Source: an uncultured Muribaculaceae bacterium | Lineage (GTDB): Bacteria > Bacteroidota > Bacteroidia > Bacteroidales > Muribaculaceae | DNA: 64,000 nt | Reading direction: 5' to 3' | Assembly: GCA_910578095.1 (NCBI GenBank) | Contig: CAJTOZ010000002.1 | Location: forward strand, 1-64,000 | Shown: in pieces, positions 9,485 through 19,016 of the stretch | Numbering within the stretch: the first letter of the stretch is position 1 | Layout of the letters: every line of letters starts with the position of its first letter | Position numbers and translations under genes: made by a program | Notes under the pieces: generated by a model | What the model saw: the letters and a program-made list of their open reading frames with translations, nothing else | The model's database searches: none | Told to the model about the DNA's origin: nothing

Positions 9485-9492
9485 TAACTTTG
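9485..9492 (+). promoter_or_regulatory. -7 element for gyrA
   Basis: TAACTTTG matches TAnnTTTG; predicted start about 9497, giving an 80-nt leader to the gyrA ATG. The -33 region is not a good match. Confidence 0.5.
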
Positions 9493-9579
9493 CTTGATAA
9501 TTTTTCCAAAACCGCGCCGCACGGCCCTCCCGGGCGATTCTGCGGCTGGATAACAACACGTCATACATTCTAAACAAGC

Positions 9580-12150
9580 ATGTTGGAAGAAGATAGAATA
9601 TTACATATCGACATTGAGAACGAAATGAAGTCGGCTTATATCGACTACTCTATGTCGGTAATCGTATCGCGCGCCCTACCCGATGTGCGCGACGGTATGA
9701 AACCCGTACACCGCCGCGTGCTCTTCGGCATGAACGAGATGGGCAATACCAGCGACAAGCCCCACAAGAAATCGGCCAACTGTGTTGGCGAGGTGATGGG
9801 TAAATACCACCCGCACGGCGACTCATCCATCTACGGCACCGTTGTGCGCATGGCCCAGGACTGGTCGCTGCGCTACACCCTTGTGGACGGCCACGGCAAC
9901 TTCGGCTCCGTCGATGGCGACGGTGCCGCTGCAATGCGTTATACGGAAGTACGCCTCTCGCAGATGGGCGAGGAAATGCTGCGCGACATCGAAGCCGACA
10001 CCGTCGACTTCCAGCCCAACTACGACAACTCCCGCCGCGAGCCCACCGTGCTCCCCACCAGATTCCCAAACCTTCTGGTGAACGGTGCCAGCGGCATCGC
10101 TGTGGGCATGGCCACAAACATGCCTCCCCACAACCTCACCGAAAGCGTGAACGCTTCCATTGCGCTCATCGACAATCCGGACATCACCATCGACGAGCTG
10201 ATGCACCACATCTCGGCTCCCGACTTCCCCACCGGCGGCATCATCTACGGATACTCCGGCGTGAAAGACGCCTACCAGACCGGCCGCGGACGCATCGTCA
10301 TACGCGCCAAAGCCGAAATAGAGCAGGAGGCCAACCATGAAACAATCGTGGTACACGAAATCCCCTACGGTGTGAACAAGGCCGAGCTCATTAAATATAT
10401 CGCCGACCTCGTGAATGAGAAAAAGCTCGACGGAATCGCCGACATCAACGATGAGAGCGACTACGCCGGCATGCGCATAGTCATCAAACTGAAGAGCGAT
10501 GCCAACGCCAACGTGGTGCTCAACAAGCTCTACAAGATGACACAGATGCAGGCATCGTTCAGCGTGAACAACGTGGCTCTTGTGGGCGGACGCCCCCGCA
10601 CCCTCAACCTCAAGGAAATACTTGAGGCTTTCGTGGCCCACCGCCACGACGTAGTGGTGCGCCGCACACGCTTCGAGCTCGCAAAAGCACAGGAACGCGC
10701 CCACATCCTCGAAGGCCTCATCATAGCCTCGCAAAACATCGACGAAGTAATACGCCTCATACGCGCAGCCGCCAACACCGACGAAGCCAAGCAATCGCTC
10801 ATGGAACGCTTCTCGCTGTCCGACCAGCAGGCTCAGGCCATTGTCGACATGCGACTGCGCAACCTCACCCAGCTCGAACAGCACAAGCTCGAGGACGACT
10901 ACCGCAAGATCGAGGAACTCATCGCCCATCTCGAGCTCATCCTCAGCGACGACCATGTGTGCCGCGAGCTCATAAAATCCGAGCTTATAGAGGTGCGCGA
11001 GAAATTCGGCGACGAGCGCAAGACAAGCATCGACTACACCGCCGGCGATTTCAACGCCGAGGATTTCTATGCCGACGACGACATGATCATCACCATCTCG
11101 CATCTCGGCTACATCAAACGCACTCCCCTGAGCGAATTCCGCGCGCAAAACCGCGGCGGCATGGGCTCACGCGGCAGTGTCACGCGCGACGAGGACTTCG
11201 TGGAGCATATCTACACTGCCTCCATGCACAATACCATGCTCTTCTTCACCGCCAAGGGTCTCGTGTACAAGCTCAAGGTGTACGAACTGCCCGAAGGCAC
11301 CAAGACTAGCAAGGGCCGCGCGCTGCAAAATCTCCTGAACATCGAGCAAGGCGACACCGTGCAGGCGTTCATCGCATGCAAACAGCTTGACGACCCCGAA
11401 TTCACCGGATCGCACTTCCTGGTGTTCGCCACACGCAACGGTGTCATCAAGAAGACATCGCTCACCGAGTATGCCCGCGTGCTCGCCAAAGGCAAGAAAG
11501 CCATTGTACTGCGCGACGGCGACAGCCTCATAGGCGTGGAACTCACCGATGGCAATTCCGAAATCCTGCTCGCCAACCGCGGCGGCCGCGCTATCCGCTT
11601 CCACGAGAAGGCACTGCGCGCCATGGGCCGTGTAAGTGCCGGCGTGCGCGGCATGCGCCTCGACGGCGACGACGATGCTGTGGTGGGCCTCATCACCATG
11701 AGCCAGGAATCCACCGACAGCGTGATGGCAATATCCGCCGAGGGCTACGGCAAACGCACCGAACTTGACGCATACCGCATCACCAACCGTGGCGGCAAAG
11801 GCGTGAAGACAATGAACATCACCGACAAGACCGGCTATCTCGTGGGATTCAAGGCTGTGAACGATGGCAACGATATCGTAATCATCAACCAGAGCGGCAT
11901 CACCATACGCTTCCATGTGGCCGACATCCGTCTCATGGGCCGAGCCACACAAGGCGTGCGCATCATAAACCTTGGCAAGCGAAACGACGTTATTGCAAGT
12001 ATATGCTGCGTGGACACGGATCCCGAAGAGGAAGTAGAACAGATCGAGGAAGGCGAAGCTCTTCCCGAAATGACCGAAGCCGAACTCGCGGCATCCGAGG
12101 CCGAAGCAGCCACCGATGACGAAGACAATGACAACAACGACAACCAATAA
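9580..12150 (+). CDS. gyrA: DNA gyrase subunit A
   Basis: 856 residues, full length. The N-terminal breakage-reunion domain starts SAYIDYSMSVIVSRALPDVRDG. Catalytic tyrosine Y121 lies in AAMRYTEVRLS. The quinolone region reads HPHGDSSIYG (77-86). The C-terminal beta-pinwheel carries a GyrA box QNRGGMG (523-529) and further degenerate blades (TNRGGKG). The tail is acidic (EEEVEQIEEGE and a final DDEDNDNNDNQ). With GyrB it introduces negative supercoils. A TPR protein gene follows after 33 nt and is probably co-transcribed, since the next terminator is at 13400. GyrB is encoded 7 kb away on the other strand. Confidence 0.97.
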   Translation: MLEEDRILHIDIENEMKSAYIDYSMSVIVSRALPDVRDGMKPVHRRVLFGMNEMGNTSDKPHKKSANCVGEVMGKYHPHGDSSIYGTVVRMAQDWSLRYTLVDGHGNFGSVDGDGAAAMRYTEVRLSQMGEEMLRDIEADTVDFQPNYDNSRREPTVLPTRFPNLLVNGASGIAVGMATNMPPHNLTESVNASIALIDNPDITIDELMHHISAPDFPTGGIIYGYSGVKDAYQTGRGRIVIRAKAEIEQEANHETIVVHEIPYGVNKAELIKYIADLVNEKKLDGIADINDESDYAGMRIVIKLKSDANANVVLNKLYKMTQMQASFSVNNVALVGGRPRTLNLKEILEAFVAHRHDVVVRRTRFELAKAQERAHILEGLIIASQNIDEVIRLIRAAANTDEAKQSLMERFSLSDQQAQAIVDMRLRNLTQLEQHKLEDDYRKIEELIAHLELILSDDHVCRELIKSELIEVREKFGDERKTSIDYTAGDFNAEDFYADDDMIITISHLGYIKRTPLSEFRAQNRGGMGSRGSVTRDEDFVEHIYTASMHNTMLFFTAKGLVYKLKVYELPEGTKTSKGRALQNLLNIEQGDTVQAFIACKQLDDPEFTGSHFLVFATRNGVIKKTSLTEYARVLAKGKKAIVLRDGDSLIGVELTDGNSEILLANRGGRAIRFHEKALRAMGRVSAGVRGMRLDGDDDAVVGLITMSQESTDSVMAISAEGYGKRTELDAYRITNRGGKGVKTMNITDKTGYLVGFKAVNDGNDIVIINQSGITIRFHVADIRLMGRATQGVRIINLGKRNDVIASICCVDTDPEEEVEQIEEGEALPEMTEAELAASEAEAATDDEDNDNNDNQ

Positions 12151-12183
12151 CTCCAACCAAATAAACATCCACAAACCTCTATC

Positions 12184-13386
12184 ATGAGAAAAATCGCTAT
12201 CATGGGCGCATGTATCCTCGCAGCCTTCGCTGCCAACGCCCAGCAATCTGTGGTAAAAGAAGCCGAACGCGCCATGAAAGACGGAAAGAGCGCCAAGGAA
12301 GTGACCGACATCATCACTCCCGCACTCACCAACCCCGAAACCGCTCAAATGGCACAGGCATGGTACATCCCCGGCAAAGCCGCCTACGCCCAGTACGACG
12401 ACCTTATCGGTAAAAAAGCTTTCGGCAAACTGCCCGAGGGAGGCGAAGTGCTCATGGGCAACCTCCTCATCGATGGCTACGGCTTTTTCACAAAAGCTCT
12501 GCCTCTGGACAGCCTGCCCAACGAAAAAGGCAAGGTAAAGCCCAAATACTCCAAAGAGATCCACAACATCATAGCCGGCCACTACACCGACTACAACAAC
12601 GCCGCCATCGCTTTCTGGGAAGCCAAGGACTACGGCAAGGCATATGAGGCATGGGAACTCTTCTGCTCCATCCCCGCATCGTTCAAGGTGAACGCTCCCG
12701 CCGACACCACCATGGGCGAAATCCGCTACAACCAGGCTCTCGCAGCATGGCAGAACGAGAAATACGAGGACGCCCTCAACTCCTTCCTCAAAGCCAAGGA
12801 TCTCGGCTACAATAAAAAGAACCTCTACGACTATGCCATCGCCGTGGCTACACAGGCCAAGAACGATGACGCCGTGTACAACCTCGCCAAAGAAGCCCAA
12901 GGCCTCTACGGCAAAGAAGACGCCAACTACGTTGGCTACATGATCAACCGCTATCTCCAGACCAAGGAGTACGACAAGGCATTCACCATCATCGACGATG
13001 CCATCGCTACCGACCCCAACAACGCGCAGTACTACGTTGTGAAGGGCATCCTGCTCGGAGAAACCGACAAGAAAGCCGAAGCAAAGGAACTCTATAAAAA
13101 GGCCCTCGCTATCGACGAGTACAACTCGATGGCACTCTACCAGTATGGCCGCTCCCTGTGCGAGGAAGCATACGCCCTCGGAGAAGTGGCTCCCACAAGC
13201 CCCAAGGAAAGCGAAGTTTTCTTCAACGAAAAAATCAAACCCCTCTTCCTTGAAGCAGCCGACTATCTGGAGCGTGCCTACAACGTGGACAACAACAACA
13301 CCGACGCTCTCCGCTACCTCGAGAACGTGTACTACAACCTCCACGACGAGAAGAACCTTGAAGACGTGCAGAACCGTCTGAAGTAA
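12184..13386 (+). CDS. Secreted or periplasmic tetratricopeptide-repeat protein
   Basis: 400 residues with signal peptide MRKIAIMGACILAAFAANAQ. The rest is helical, with recognisable TPR pairs: residues about 185-225 (RYNQALAAWQNEKYEDALNS), 255-300 (YLQTKEYDKAFTIIDDAIATDPNNAQYYVVKGILLGETDKKAEAKE split over two repeats) and about 300-390. Such proteins act as periplasmic assembly scaffolds, but no partner can be named. It lies 33 nt after gyrA and shares its terminator; the link to gyrase is probably just operon position. Confidence 0.85.
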   Translation: MRKIAIMGACILAAFAANAQQSVVKEAERAMKDGKSAKEVTDIITPALTNPETAQMAQAWYIPGKAAYAQYDDLIGKKAFGKLPEGGEVLMGNLLIDGYGFFTKALPLDSLPNEKGKVKPKYSKEIHNIIAGHYTDYNNAAIAFWEAKDYGKAYEAWELFCSIPASFKVNAPADTTMGEIRYNQALAAWQNEKYEDALNSFLKAKDLGYNKKNLYDYAIAVATQAKNDDAVYNLAKEAQGLYGKEDANYVGYMINRYLQTKEYDKAFTIIDDAIATDPNNAQYYVVKGILLGETDKKAEAKELYKKALAIDEYNSMALYQYGRSLCEEAYALGEVAPTSPKESEVFFNEKIKPLFLEAADYLERAYNVDNNNTDALRYLENVYYNLHDEKNLEDVQNRLK

Positions 13387-13399
13387 GCCCTGCCACACT

Positions 13400-13442
13400 G
13401 CATAAAAAACGGGTGCCACAATGCGGCGCCCGTTTTTTATGC
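13400..13442 (+). terminator. Terminator after the gyrA-TPR operon
   Basis: Long hairpin with 18-nt arms (GCATAAAAAACGGGTGCC / GGCGCCCGTTTTTTATGC, one G-T pair) and a 7-nt loop. The A-tract and T-tract within the arms make it work in either direction; the T-run follows the G+C core. Confidence 0.9.
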
Positions 13443-13461
13443 CCGTTTTTATACCTGCAAA

Positions 13462-13493
13462 ATTGCGCTTGTAAATATATTTCTGTACATTTG
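13462..13493 (+). promoter_or_regulatory. Promoter of cdsA
   Basis: ATTG at 13462-13465, 20-bp spacer, TACATTTG at 13486-13493: one mismatch to the TTTG-N19/20-TAnnTTTG consensus. Predicted start near 13498 leaves a 21-nt leader before the ATG at 13519. Confidence 0.7.
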
Positions 13494-13518
13494 CCATAGC
13501 AAAACACCATACCGGATT

Positions 13519-14364
13519 ATGAACAACCTCGCTTTGCGCGCCATCTCTGGCGCGGTATACGTAGCCCTCATCGTCGGTGCCACCCTATCGGGCGGCTTCT
13601 GGTTCGGGCTGCTGATGACGCTCTTCGCCCTCCTGGCATCCATGGAATTCACACAACTCACCGGCTCCATGCGACCCGGCGACGGCGCTGTAGCCAATGC
13701 CATCACCGCAACCACGGTGGTAGCTACCGCAGCTACTGTATGGTTTGCCGCCCGCAGCATTGCTGTGGTGCCGGTGATAGCCGTGCTTTTCTTCCTCATC
13801 CGCGGCGTGCTCGCGCTGTACGACCGCCGCGAGCAGCCGTTCATGGCCGTAGGGCGCTCATTCCTATGCTATCTCTACATTGCCCTCCCGCTCGGCACAT
13901 TCAACGCCTTGTATGCCGTAACAGGTTTCTTCAGCCCGGCATCGCGCCCCCAGCTCGAGATTCTCATGATTTTCGTGATGATATGGCTCAACGACACCGG
14001 CGCCTATCTGGTGGGAAGCCGCATAGGACGCCGCAAACTCTTCGAACGCCTGTCGCCCAAGAAATCGTGGGAAGGATTTTTCGGCGGTCTCGCATTCTGC
14101 CTTCTGGCAGGCGTGGGAGCCGGGCTATGGATGGATTCCCAAGTGGGCATGTGGCAGTGGGTGGCCACCGGCGCTCTCGTATGTCTGTTCGCCACATGGG
14201 GCGATCTTTTCGAATCGCTCCTCAAACGCAACCTCGGCGTAAAAGACTCCGGACGCCTGATGCCCGGCCACGGCGGCATACTCGACCGCATAGATTCTTT
14301 ACTTTTTGTGGCCCCTGCCGTCTCACTTTTTCTCTTCCTGAGCGTTTACTACTATATCTTATAA
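13519..14364 (+). CDS. cdsA: Phosphatidate cytidylyltransferase (CDP-diacylglycerol synthase)
   Basis: 281 residues, about eight membrane helices. The C-terminal family signature is present: SLLKRNLGVKDSGRLMPGHGG followed by ILDRIDS, with the conserved K-D and H-G-G...D-R residues, and upstream NDTGAYLVGSRIGRRKL. Makes CDP-diacylglycerol from CTP and phosphatidic acid in the inner membrane, feeding all phospholipid synthesis. It has its own promoter, and the next gene is also separately promoted. Confidence 0.96.
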   Translation: MNNLALRAISGAVYVALIVGATLSGGFWFGLLMTLFALLASMEFTQLTGSMRPGDGAVANAITATTVVATAATVWFAARSIAVVPVIAVLFFLIRGVLALYDRREQPFMAVGRSFLCYLYIALPLGTFNALYAVTGFFSPASRPQLEILMIFVMIWLNDTGAYLVGSRIGRRKLFERLSPKKSWEGFFGGLAFCLLAGVGAGLWMDSQVGMWQWVATGALVCLFATWGDLFESLLKRNLGVKDSGRLMPGHGGILDRIDSLLFVAPAVSLFLFLSVYYYIL

Positions 14365-14377
14365 TCTTGACGGATTA

Positions 14378-14409
14378 TTTGCTGCAATCGCCCGAAAATA
14401 CTATCTTTG
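14378..14409 (+). promoter_or_regulatory. Promoter of the phosphohexomutase gene
   Basis: TTTG at 14378-14381, exact 20-bp spacer, TATCTTTG at 14402-14409: a full match to the Bacteroides consensus. Predicted start near 14414 gives a 31-nt leader. Confidence 0.85.
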
Positions 14410-14444
14410 TAACAAATCATTTTCAATCCTCATAACTGAAAAAT

Positions 14445-16196
14445 ATGGAAAACCAAGCAGAACTTCTCAAAGAAGTAAAAGCCAAGGCCGCCCTTTGGCT
14501 CTCCGACGACTATGACGCCGAAACCCGCGCCGCCGTCAAGGCCATGCTCGAAGCCGCCGACCCCACGGAGCTCATCGAGTCTTTCTACAAGGATCTCGAA
14601 TTCGGCACAGGCGGTCTGCGCGGCATCATGGGTGCCGGTACGAACCGCATGAACATATACACTGTGGGAGCCGCCACCCAGGGCCTCGCCAACTATCTCA
14701 AGGAAGCATTTGCCGATCTTCCCGAAATCAAGGTGGTTGTGGGACACGACGTGCGCAACAATTCGCGCAAGTTCGCCGAACTCGTGGCCAACGTGTTCTC
14801 CGCCAACGGCATCAAGGTATATCTCTTTGAGGATTTCCGTCCCACCCCGGAACTCTCCTTCGCCATCCGCCATCTCGGTTGCCAGAGCGGTGTCAACATC
14901 ACTGCAAGCCACAACCCCAAGGAATACAACGGCTACAAGGCCTACTGGAGCGACGGCGCGCAGATCATAGCCCCGCACGACGTCAACATCATCGCCAACG
15001 TCGAGGCCATCAAGAGCGTAAAGGAAATAAAATTCCAGGGAGACCCCTCCAAGATCGAAATCATCGGCGAAGCCATCGACAACGCCTTCCTGACAGCCAT
15101 CAAGGGCCTTTCGCTCGATCCCGATGTGATCAAACGCCACCACGACCTCAAGATCGTGTACACCCCTATCCACGGCACCGGTGTGAAGATGATTCCCGAC
15201 TCGCTCAAGAACTACGGCTTCACCAACATCATCCATGTGCCCGAACAGGATGTGCCCAGCGGCGACTTCCCCACTGTTGAATCGCCCAACCCCGAAAACC
15301 CCTCCGCCATGGCCATGGCCATCGAGAAGGCAAAGGAAGTGGACGCCGACCTCATCGTGGCCTCCGACCCGGATGCCGACCGCATCGGCGCCGTCGTTCG
15401 CGACAAGAACGGAAACTACCAGCTCATAAACGGCAACCAGATCGTCATGATCCTGCTCAACTATCTCATGGTGCGCAACCGTGAGATGGGCCGCCTGACC
15501 GGAAACGAATACATCGTCAAGACAATCGTCACCACGGAGACCATCAAGGCCATCGCTGAGAACAACAACATCCGCATGTATGATTGCTACACCGGCTTCA
15601 AGTGGATCGCATCCGTAATCCGCGATCTGGAAGGCACAGCACGCTACCTCGGTGGCGGCGAAGAGAGCTACGGTTTCCTGGCCGAGGACTTCGCCCGCGA
15701 CAAGGACTCCGTCAGCGCCATATCGCTCATGGCCGAAATATGCGCATGGGCCAAGGACCGCGGCATGGATTTCGGAGAAATGCTTCAGGACATCTACGTA
15801 CAGAACGGCTACAGCCACGAGGAAGGCATCTCCGTGGTGCGTCCCGGCAAGACTGGTGCCGAGGAAATCCAGGCTATGATGAAAGGCTTCCGCGCCAATC
15901 CGCCCAAGACTCTCGGCGGCAGCCCGCTTATCATTGTAAAGGACTACGCCGACCTCAGCGTGCACAACCTTAAGGACAACAGCTACGGCAAGATGGACTT
16001 CCCCACCACCAGCAATGTGCTGCAATTCTTCACCGAGGACGGTTCGAAGGTGAGCGTACGCCCCAGCGGCACCGAGCCTAAGATCAAGTTCTACATCGAA
16101 GTGCACAGCCACATCGCCTCCCGCGATGAATTCGATGCAGCCGAAGCCGCCGCAAAAGAAAAGATCAACGCTATCAAGGCCGACCTGGGCATCTGA
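14445..16196 (+). CDS. Phospho-sugar mutase (phosphoglucomutase/phosphomannomutase family)
   Basis: 583 residues, in the longer PgcA-like size class. All four alpha-D-phosphohexomutase signatures are visible: phosphoserine loop TASHNP with catalytic S155, Mg-binding DPDADR (308-313), sugar-specificity loop GGGEESYGF (403-411) and phosphate-binding RPSGTEP (539-545). Interconverts hexose 1- and 6-phosphates, linking glycolysis to nucleotide-sugar supply for envelope polysaccharides such as those made by the locus at 35-46 kb. The GEES loop fits glucose/mannose substrates; exact preference is inferred. Confidence 0.95.
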   Translation: MENQAELLKEVKAKAALWLSDDYDAETRAAVKAMLEAADPTELIESFYKDLEFGTGGLRGIMGAGTNRMNIYTVGAATQGLANYLKEAFADLPEIKVVVGHDVRNNSRKFAELVANVFSANGIKVYLFEDFRPTPELSFAIRHLGCQSGVNITASHNPKEYNGYKAYWSDGAQIIAPHDVNIIANVEAIKSVKEIKFQGDPSKIEIIGEAIDNAFLTAIKGLSLDPDVIKRHHDLKIVYTPIHGTGVKMIPDSLKNYGFTNIIHVPEQDVPSGDFPTVESPNPENPSAMAMAIEKAKEVDADLIVASDPDADRIGAVVRDKNGNYQLINGNQIVMILLNYLMVRNREMGRLTGNEYIVKTIVTTETIKAIAENNNIRMYDCYTGFKWIASVIRDLEGTARYLGGGEESYGFLAEDFARDKDSVSAISLMAEICAWAKDRGMDFGEMLQDIYVQNGYSHEEGISVVRPGKTGAEEIQAMMKGFRANPPKTLGGSPLIIVKDYADLSVHNLKDNSYGKMDFPTTSNVLQFFTEDGSKVSVRPSGTEPKIKFYIEVHSHIASRDEFDAAEAAAKEKINAIKADLGI

Positions 16197-16223
16197 TAGA
16201 CCACACATATCCCCTAAGCATAG

Positions 16224-16254
16224 GAAGTGCCGCGCCTGGATGGTGCGGCACTTC
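16224..16254 (+). terminator. Terminator after the phosphohexomutase gene
   Basis: Perfect 10-bp stem (GAAGTGCCGC / GCGGCACTTC) with an 11-nt loop followed by TTTATC, 28 nt past the stop codon. Confidence 0.75.
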
Positions 16255-16265
16255 TTTATCAACGA

Positions 16266-16298
16266 AAATCGCGAAACCGGCAGCCGGTTCCGCGATTT
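16266..16298 (-). terminator. Probable terminator of the rnr-folB operon
   Basis: AAATCGCG and CGCGATTT arms enclose an inner AACCGG/CCGGTT stem with a 3-nt loop. Read on the minus strand the last arm runs into TTTTCGTT. It lies 21 nt past the folB stop codon, back to back with the plus-strand terminator. Confidence 0.65.
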
Positions 16299-16318
16299 AT
16301 CGTACGGGGCACACCCCG

Positions 16319-16684
16319 CTACCATTCAAGCACGAACGCGCATGCGTCGAGCTGGGCGCTGATCGGCGGTTTCAGCTTGGCAAGGCGGATGCGTCCGCCT
16401 ACCACCTGCGGCAGTTCTGTCGCGATAGTGGAACGCAGGCGCCCTACGGCATGCTCCAGCAGATGTGCCGGCACAGCCATCTCGCGGCGGGCTATATCCA
16501 CCACGGATGCGTAGTTGATAGCCGTTGCCATGCTATCGGTGTGCATGGCGCGGTGTGCATCATATTCAAGACGTATATCGAGGCGAAAATCATTGCCCAC
16601 GATACGCTCCACATCTCCCACCCCGTGGTAGGCGCGGAGCATTAGACCTTCGATTTCTACATAGCAGCGGTCAGAGTCTGTCAT
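16319..16684 (-). CDS. folB: Dihydroneopterin aldolase
   Basis: 121 residues, the usual FolB length. Visible family features: opening strand VEIEGLMLRAYHGV (normally FYHGV), the INYASVVDIA segment, LLEHAVGRL in the place of the conserved LIE helix, and the catalytic-lysine strand KLKPPI near the end. Cleaves 7,8-dihydroneopterin to hydroxymethyl-dihydropterin in folate synthesis. Its ATG overlaps the rnr stop by 4 nt (ATGA type), so it is translationally coupled downstream of rnr. Confidence 0.93.
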   Translation of the reverse strand: MTDSDRCYVEIEGLMLRAYHGVGDVERIVGNDFRLDIRLEYDAHRAMHTDSMATAINYASVVDIARREMAVPAHLLEHAVGRLRSTIATELPQVVGGRIRLAKLKPPISAQLDACAFVLEW

Positions 16685-18906
16685 TTCTTACGCTTGGTTG
16701 TTTGCTTCTTGTTTTTCGATGGTTTGTGTGGTTTGGGCTGAGACTTGCGAAGGGGCGCACCCACGCGGTCGCCGTTCTCATCCACGATCACGAAGTCGAG
16801 CTGCTTCTTTGGGAGGTCGCAACGCGCCACCTGCACCCGCACGGCATCGCCGAGACGATAGCGATGGCCATGACGGTGCCCCACAAGGCAATAGTTCTTC
16901 TCGTCGAAATCGTAGAAGTCGTCGGCAAGATCGCGCACGGGCACAAGGCCCTCGCACTTGTTGTCGTCAAGCTCAACATATAATCCCCACTCTGTCACAC
17001 CTGATATCACACCGGCATATACCTCGCCAAGGTGGTCTTTCATATACTCCACCTGCTTGTATTTTATCGATGAACGCTCAGCATTGGCTGCGAGCTGCTC
17101 CATATCGGATGAATGCTTGCATTCCTGCTCGAGCTTGTCGGTAGCCACCGAGCGGCCACCGGCAAGGTAGCGCGCAAGCAGACGGTGCACCATCATGTCG
17201 GGATAGCGGCGGATAGGAGATGTGAAATGGGTATAGTAGTCGAATCCCAGGCCATAGTGGCCTATGTTGGTTGTCGTGTAGATGGCTTTCGCCATGGAGC
17301 GTATAGCCAGCGTGGAGAGGAAATTTTCCTCTCCTTTGCCCTGCACATCGGCGAGCATACGGTTTATGCTCTTGTTGATGTCGGCCGCAGCGCCCTCGGT
17401 CTTCACTTTGTAGCCGAACGTACGCGCGAGCTTGGCAAAATCCGACAACCGGTCGGGATCGGGGGTGTCGTGCACACGATACACAAACGCTTTGGGCTTG
17501 CGCTTGCTTTCGGGACGGCCTACCACTGTGGCCACAGTCTTGTTGGCCAGCAACATAAATTCTTCAATCAGTTTGTTGGCATCTTTCGATTCCTTGAAGT
17601 ACACGCTCACCGGATGGCCCTTCTCGTCGATTTCAAACCGCACTTCCGCACGGTCAAACTCCACCGAACCGGCGGCATAACGCTCCTTGCGGAGTATCTT
17701 GGCCAGACGGTCGAGCAGCAGAATCTCATCGGCGTAGTCGCCATGCCCGGTTTCTATCACCTCCTGAGCCTCTTCATAGGCAAAACGGCGGCAACTGCGG
17801 ATTACGGTACGCGCTATTCGCGAGGCCAGCACGCGCCCCTTGGCATCCATCTCGAAGAGCACGGAAAATGCCAGCTTGTCCTCATCGGGGCGGAGCGAGC
17901 ATATCCCGTTGCAAAGCCGCTCTGGCAGCATCGGGACCACACGGTCCACGAGATAAACGCTTGTGGCGCGCTCACGGGCCTCACGGTCGATAATGCTGTC
18001 GGGCTTCACATAGTGCGTCACATCGGCTATGTGCACGCCTATCTCATAGTTGCCATTGGGGAGCGCACGCACACTCAGGGCGTCATCGAAATCCTTGGCA
18101 TCGCGGGGGTCGATAGTGAAGGTGGGCACGCCTCGCAGGTCCTCGCGCGCGGCTACCTCTTCAGGCGTGATGCCGGCATCGATCTTCTCGGCAGCTTTTT
18201 CCACAGCAACCGGATACTTGTAAGGTAGCCCGTATTCGGCCAGTATGGCATGAATCTCGGCATTATTCTCACCGCTGCGCCCGAGCACATCCACGACTTC
18301 GCCGTAGGGGCTCTGGGCGTTTTCAGGCCATTCTGTGATGCGTACAACAGCCTTGTCGCCGGTGAGGCCGCCGCGCAATTTGTTGCGCGGGATCACTATA
18401 TCGGTGGCAAGGAATTTGGAATCGGTCACCAGCGTGCCTACATGCTTGTCCACGCGCAGCGTACCTATGAAAGTCTGCGGCTTGCGCTCCAGTATCTCCG
18501 TGACCTTTGCCTCAGGTTCGCGTCCGCGCACCTTTGCAGCCACGCTGACCACAACCCGGTCGCCGTTGAGGGCGTGCATGGAGTTGCGCTCGGCAATGAA
18601 GATAGGCTCGCCATCGTCGTCGGTGATCACACTGTTCTTGCCATTGCTGCGCCGCACGAATGTCCCTGTGGCCTCAAGCGTGCGTTGTACCGGCTTGAAG
18701 CGTCCGGGCGACACCTCCAGCAGCACGCCGTCGAACGCGAGCTCGGCAAGATAAAGCGCTATCGCGCGGTGATGCGCGTTGCTTGTCTCACCGATAGCCG
18801 CCGCCACCTGCTTGTAGTTGAACGTAGCGGCCGTGGCCGTGGATATGTATTTGTCGATGAGTTCGCGCAGACCGCTCTCATGTTTCTTTTTTGCTGTGCG
18901 TGTCAT
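16681..18906 (-). CDS. rnr: Ribonuclease R
   Basis: 741 residues. Winged-helix and cold-shock domains (about 1-230), catalytic RNB domain with metal-binding aspartates D266, D272, D274 and D275 in the IDPRDAKDFDDA motif, and a C-terminal S1 domain (about 625-705) followed by a very basic Lys-rich tail typical of RNase R. A processive 3'-5' exoribonuclease that unwinds structured RNA in mRNA decay and rRNA quality control. Heads a two-gene operon with folB; the start ATG is 63 nt downstream of the gyrB terminator. No clear TAnnTTTG box was found upstream. Confidence 0.96.
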   Translation of the reverse strand: MTRTAKKKHESGLRELIDKYISTATAATFNYKQVAAAIGETSNAHHRAIALYLAELAFDGVLLEVSPGRFKPVQRTLEATGTFVRRSNGKNSVITDDDGEPIFIAERNSMHALNGDRVVVSVAAKVRGREPEAKVTEILERKPQTFIGTLRVDKHVGTLVTDSKFLATDIVIPRNKLRGGLTGDKAVVRITEWPENAQSPYGEVVDVLGRSGENNAEIHAILAEYGLPYKYPVAVEKAAEKIDAGITPEEVAAREDLRGVPTFTIDPRDAKDFDDALSVRALPNGNYEIGVHIADVTHYVKPDSIIDREARERATSVYLVDRVVPMLPERLCNGICSLRPDEDKLAFSVLFEMDAKGRVLASRIARTVIRSCRRFAYEEAQEVIETGHGDYADEILLLDRLAKILRKERYAAGSVEFDRAEVRFEIDEKGHPVSVYFKESKDANKLIEEFMLLANKTVATVVGRPESKRKPKAFVYRVHDTPDPDRLSDFAKLARTFGYKVKTEGAAADINKSINRMLADVQGKGEENFLSTLAIRSMAKAIYTTTNIGHYGLGFDYYTHFTSPIRRYPDMMVHRLLARYLAGGRSVATDKLEQECKHSSDMEQLAANAERSSIKYKQVEYMKDHLGEVYAGVISGVTEWGLYVELDDNKCEGLVPVRDLADDFYDFDEKNYCLVGHRHGHRYRLGDAVRVQVARCDLPKKQLDFVIVDENGDRVGAPLRKSQPKPHKPSKNKKQTTKRKK

Positions 18907-18969
18907 TCTTTAAAGAATTTATTTTGATTATATAACACTTCCGGGCATAATACCGTTCGCGCTCTTAGC

Positions 18970-19006
18970 AAAAGGGTGCGCATCCCCGGCGGGCGCGCAC
19001 CCTTTT
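18970..19006 (-). terminator. Terminator of gyrB
   Basis: Perfect 12-bp stem (AAAAGGGTGCGC / GCGCACCCTTTT) with a 13-nt loop, 11 nt beyond the gyrB stop codon on the minus strand; the last arm ends in TTTT. It separates gyrB from rnr. Confidence 0.85.
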
Positions 19007-19016
19007 GTTTAAGACA

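Noticed and set aside
9823..11148. 441-residue antisense frame over gyrA
   Set aside because: Shadow of the G+C-rich gyrA gene; its composition is biased (Val/His/Gly-rich) with no recognisable domain.
11167..13497. 776-residue antisense frame over gyrA and the TPR gene
   Set aside because: Phe/Val-rich shadow opposite two clear genes, no start signal, no family features.
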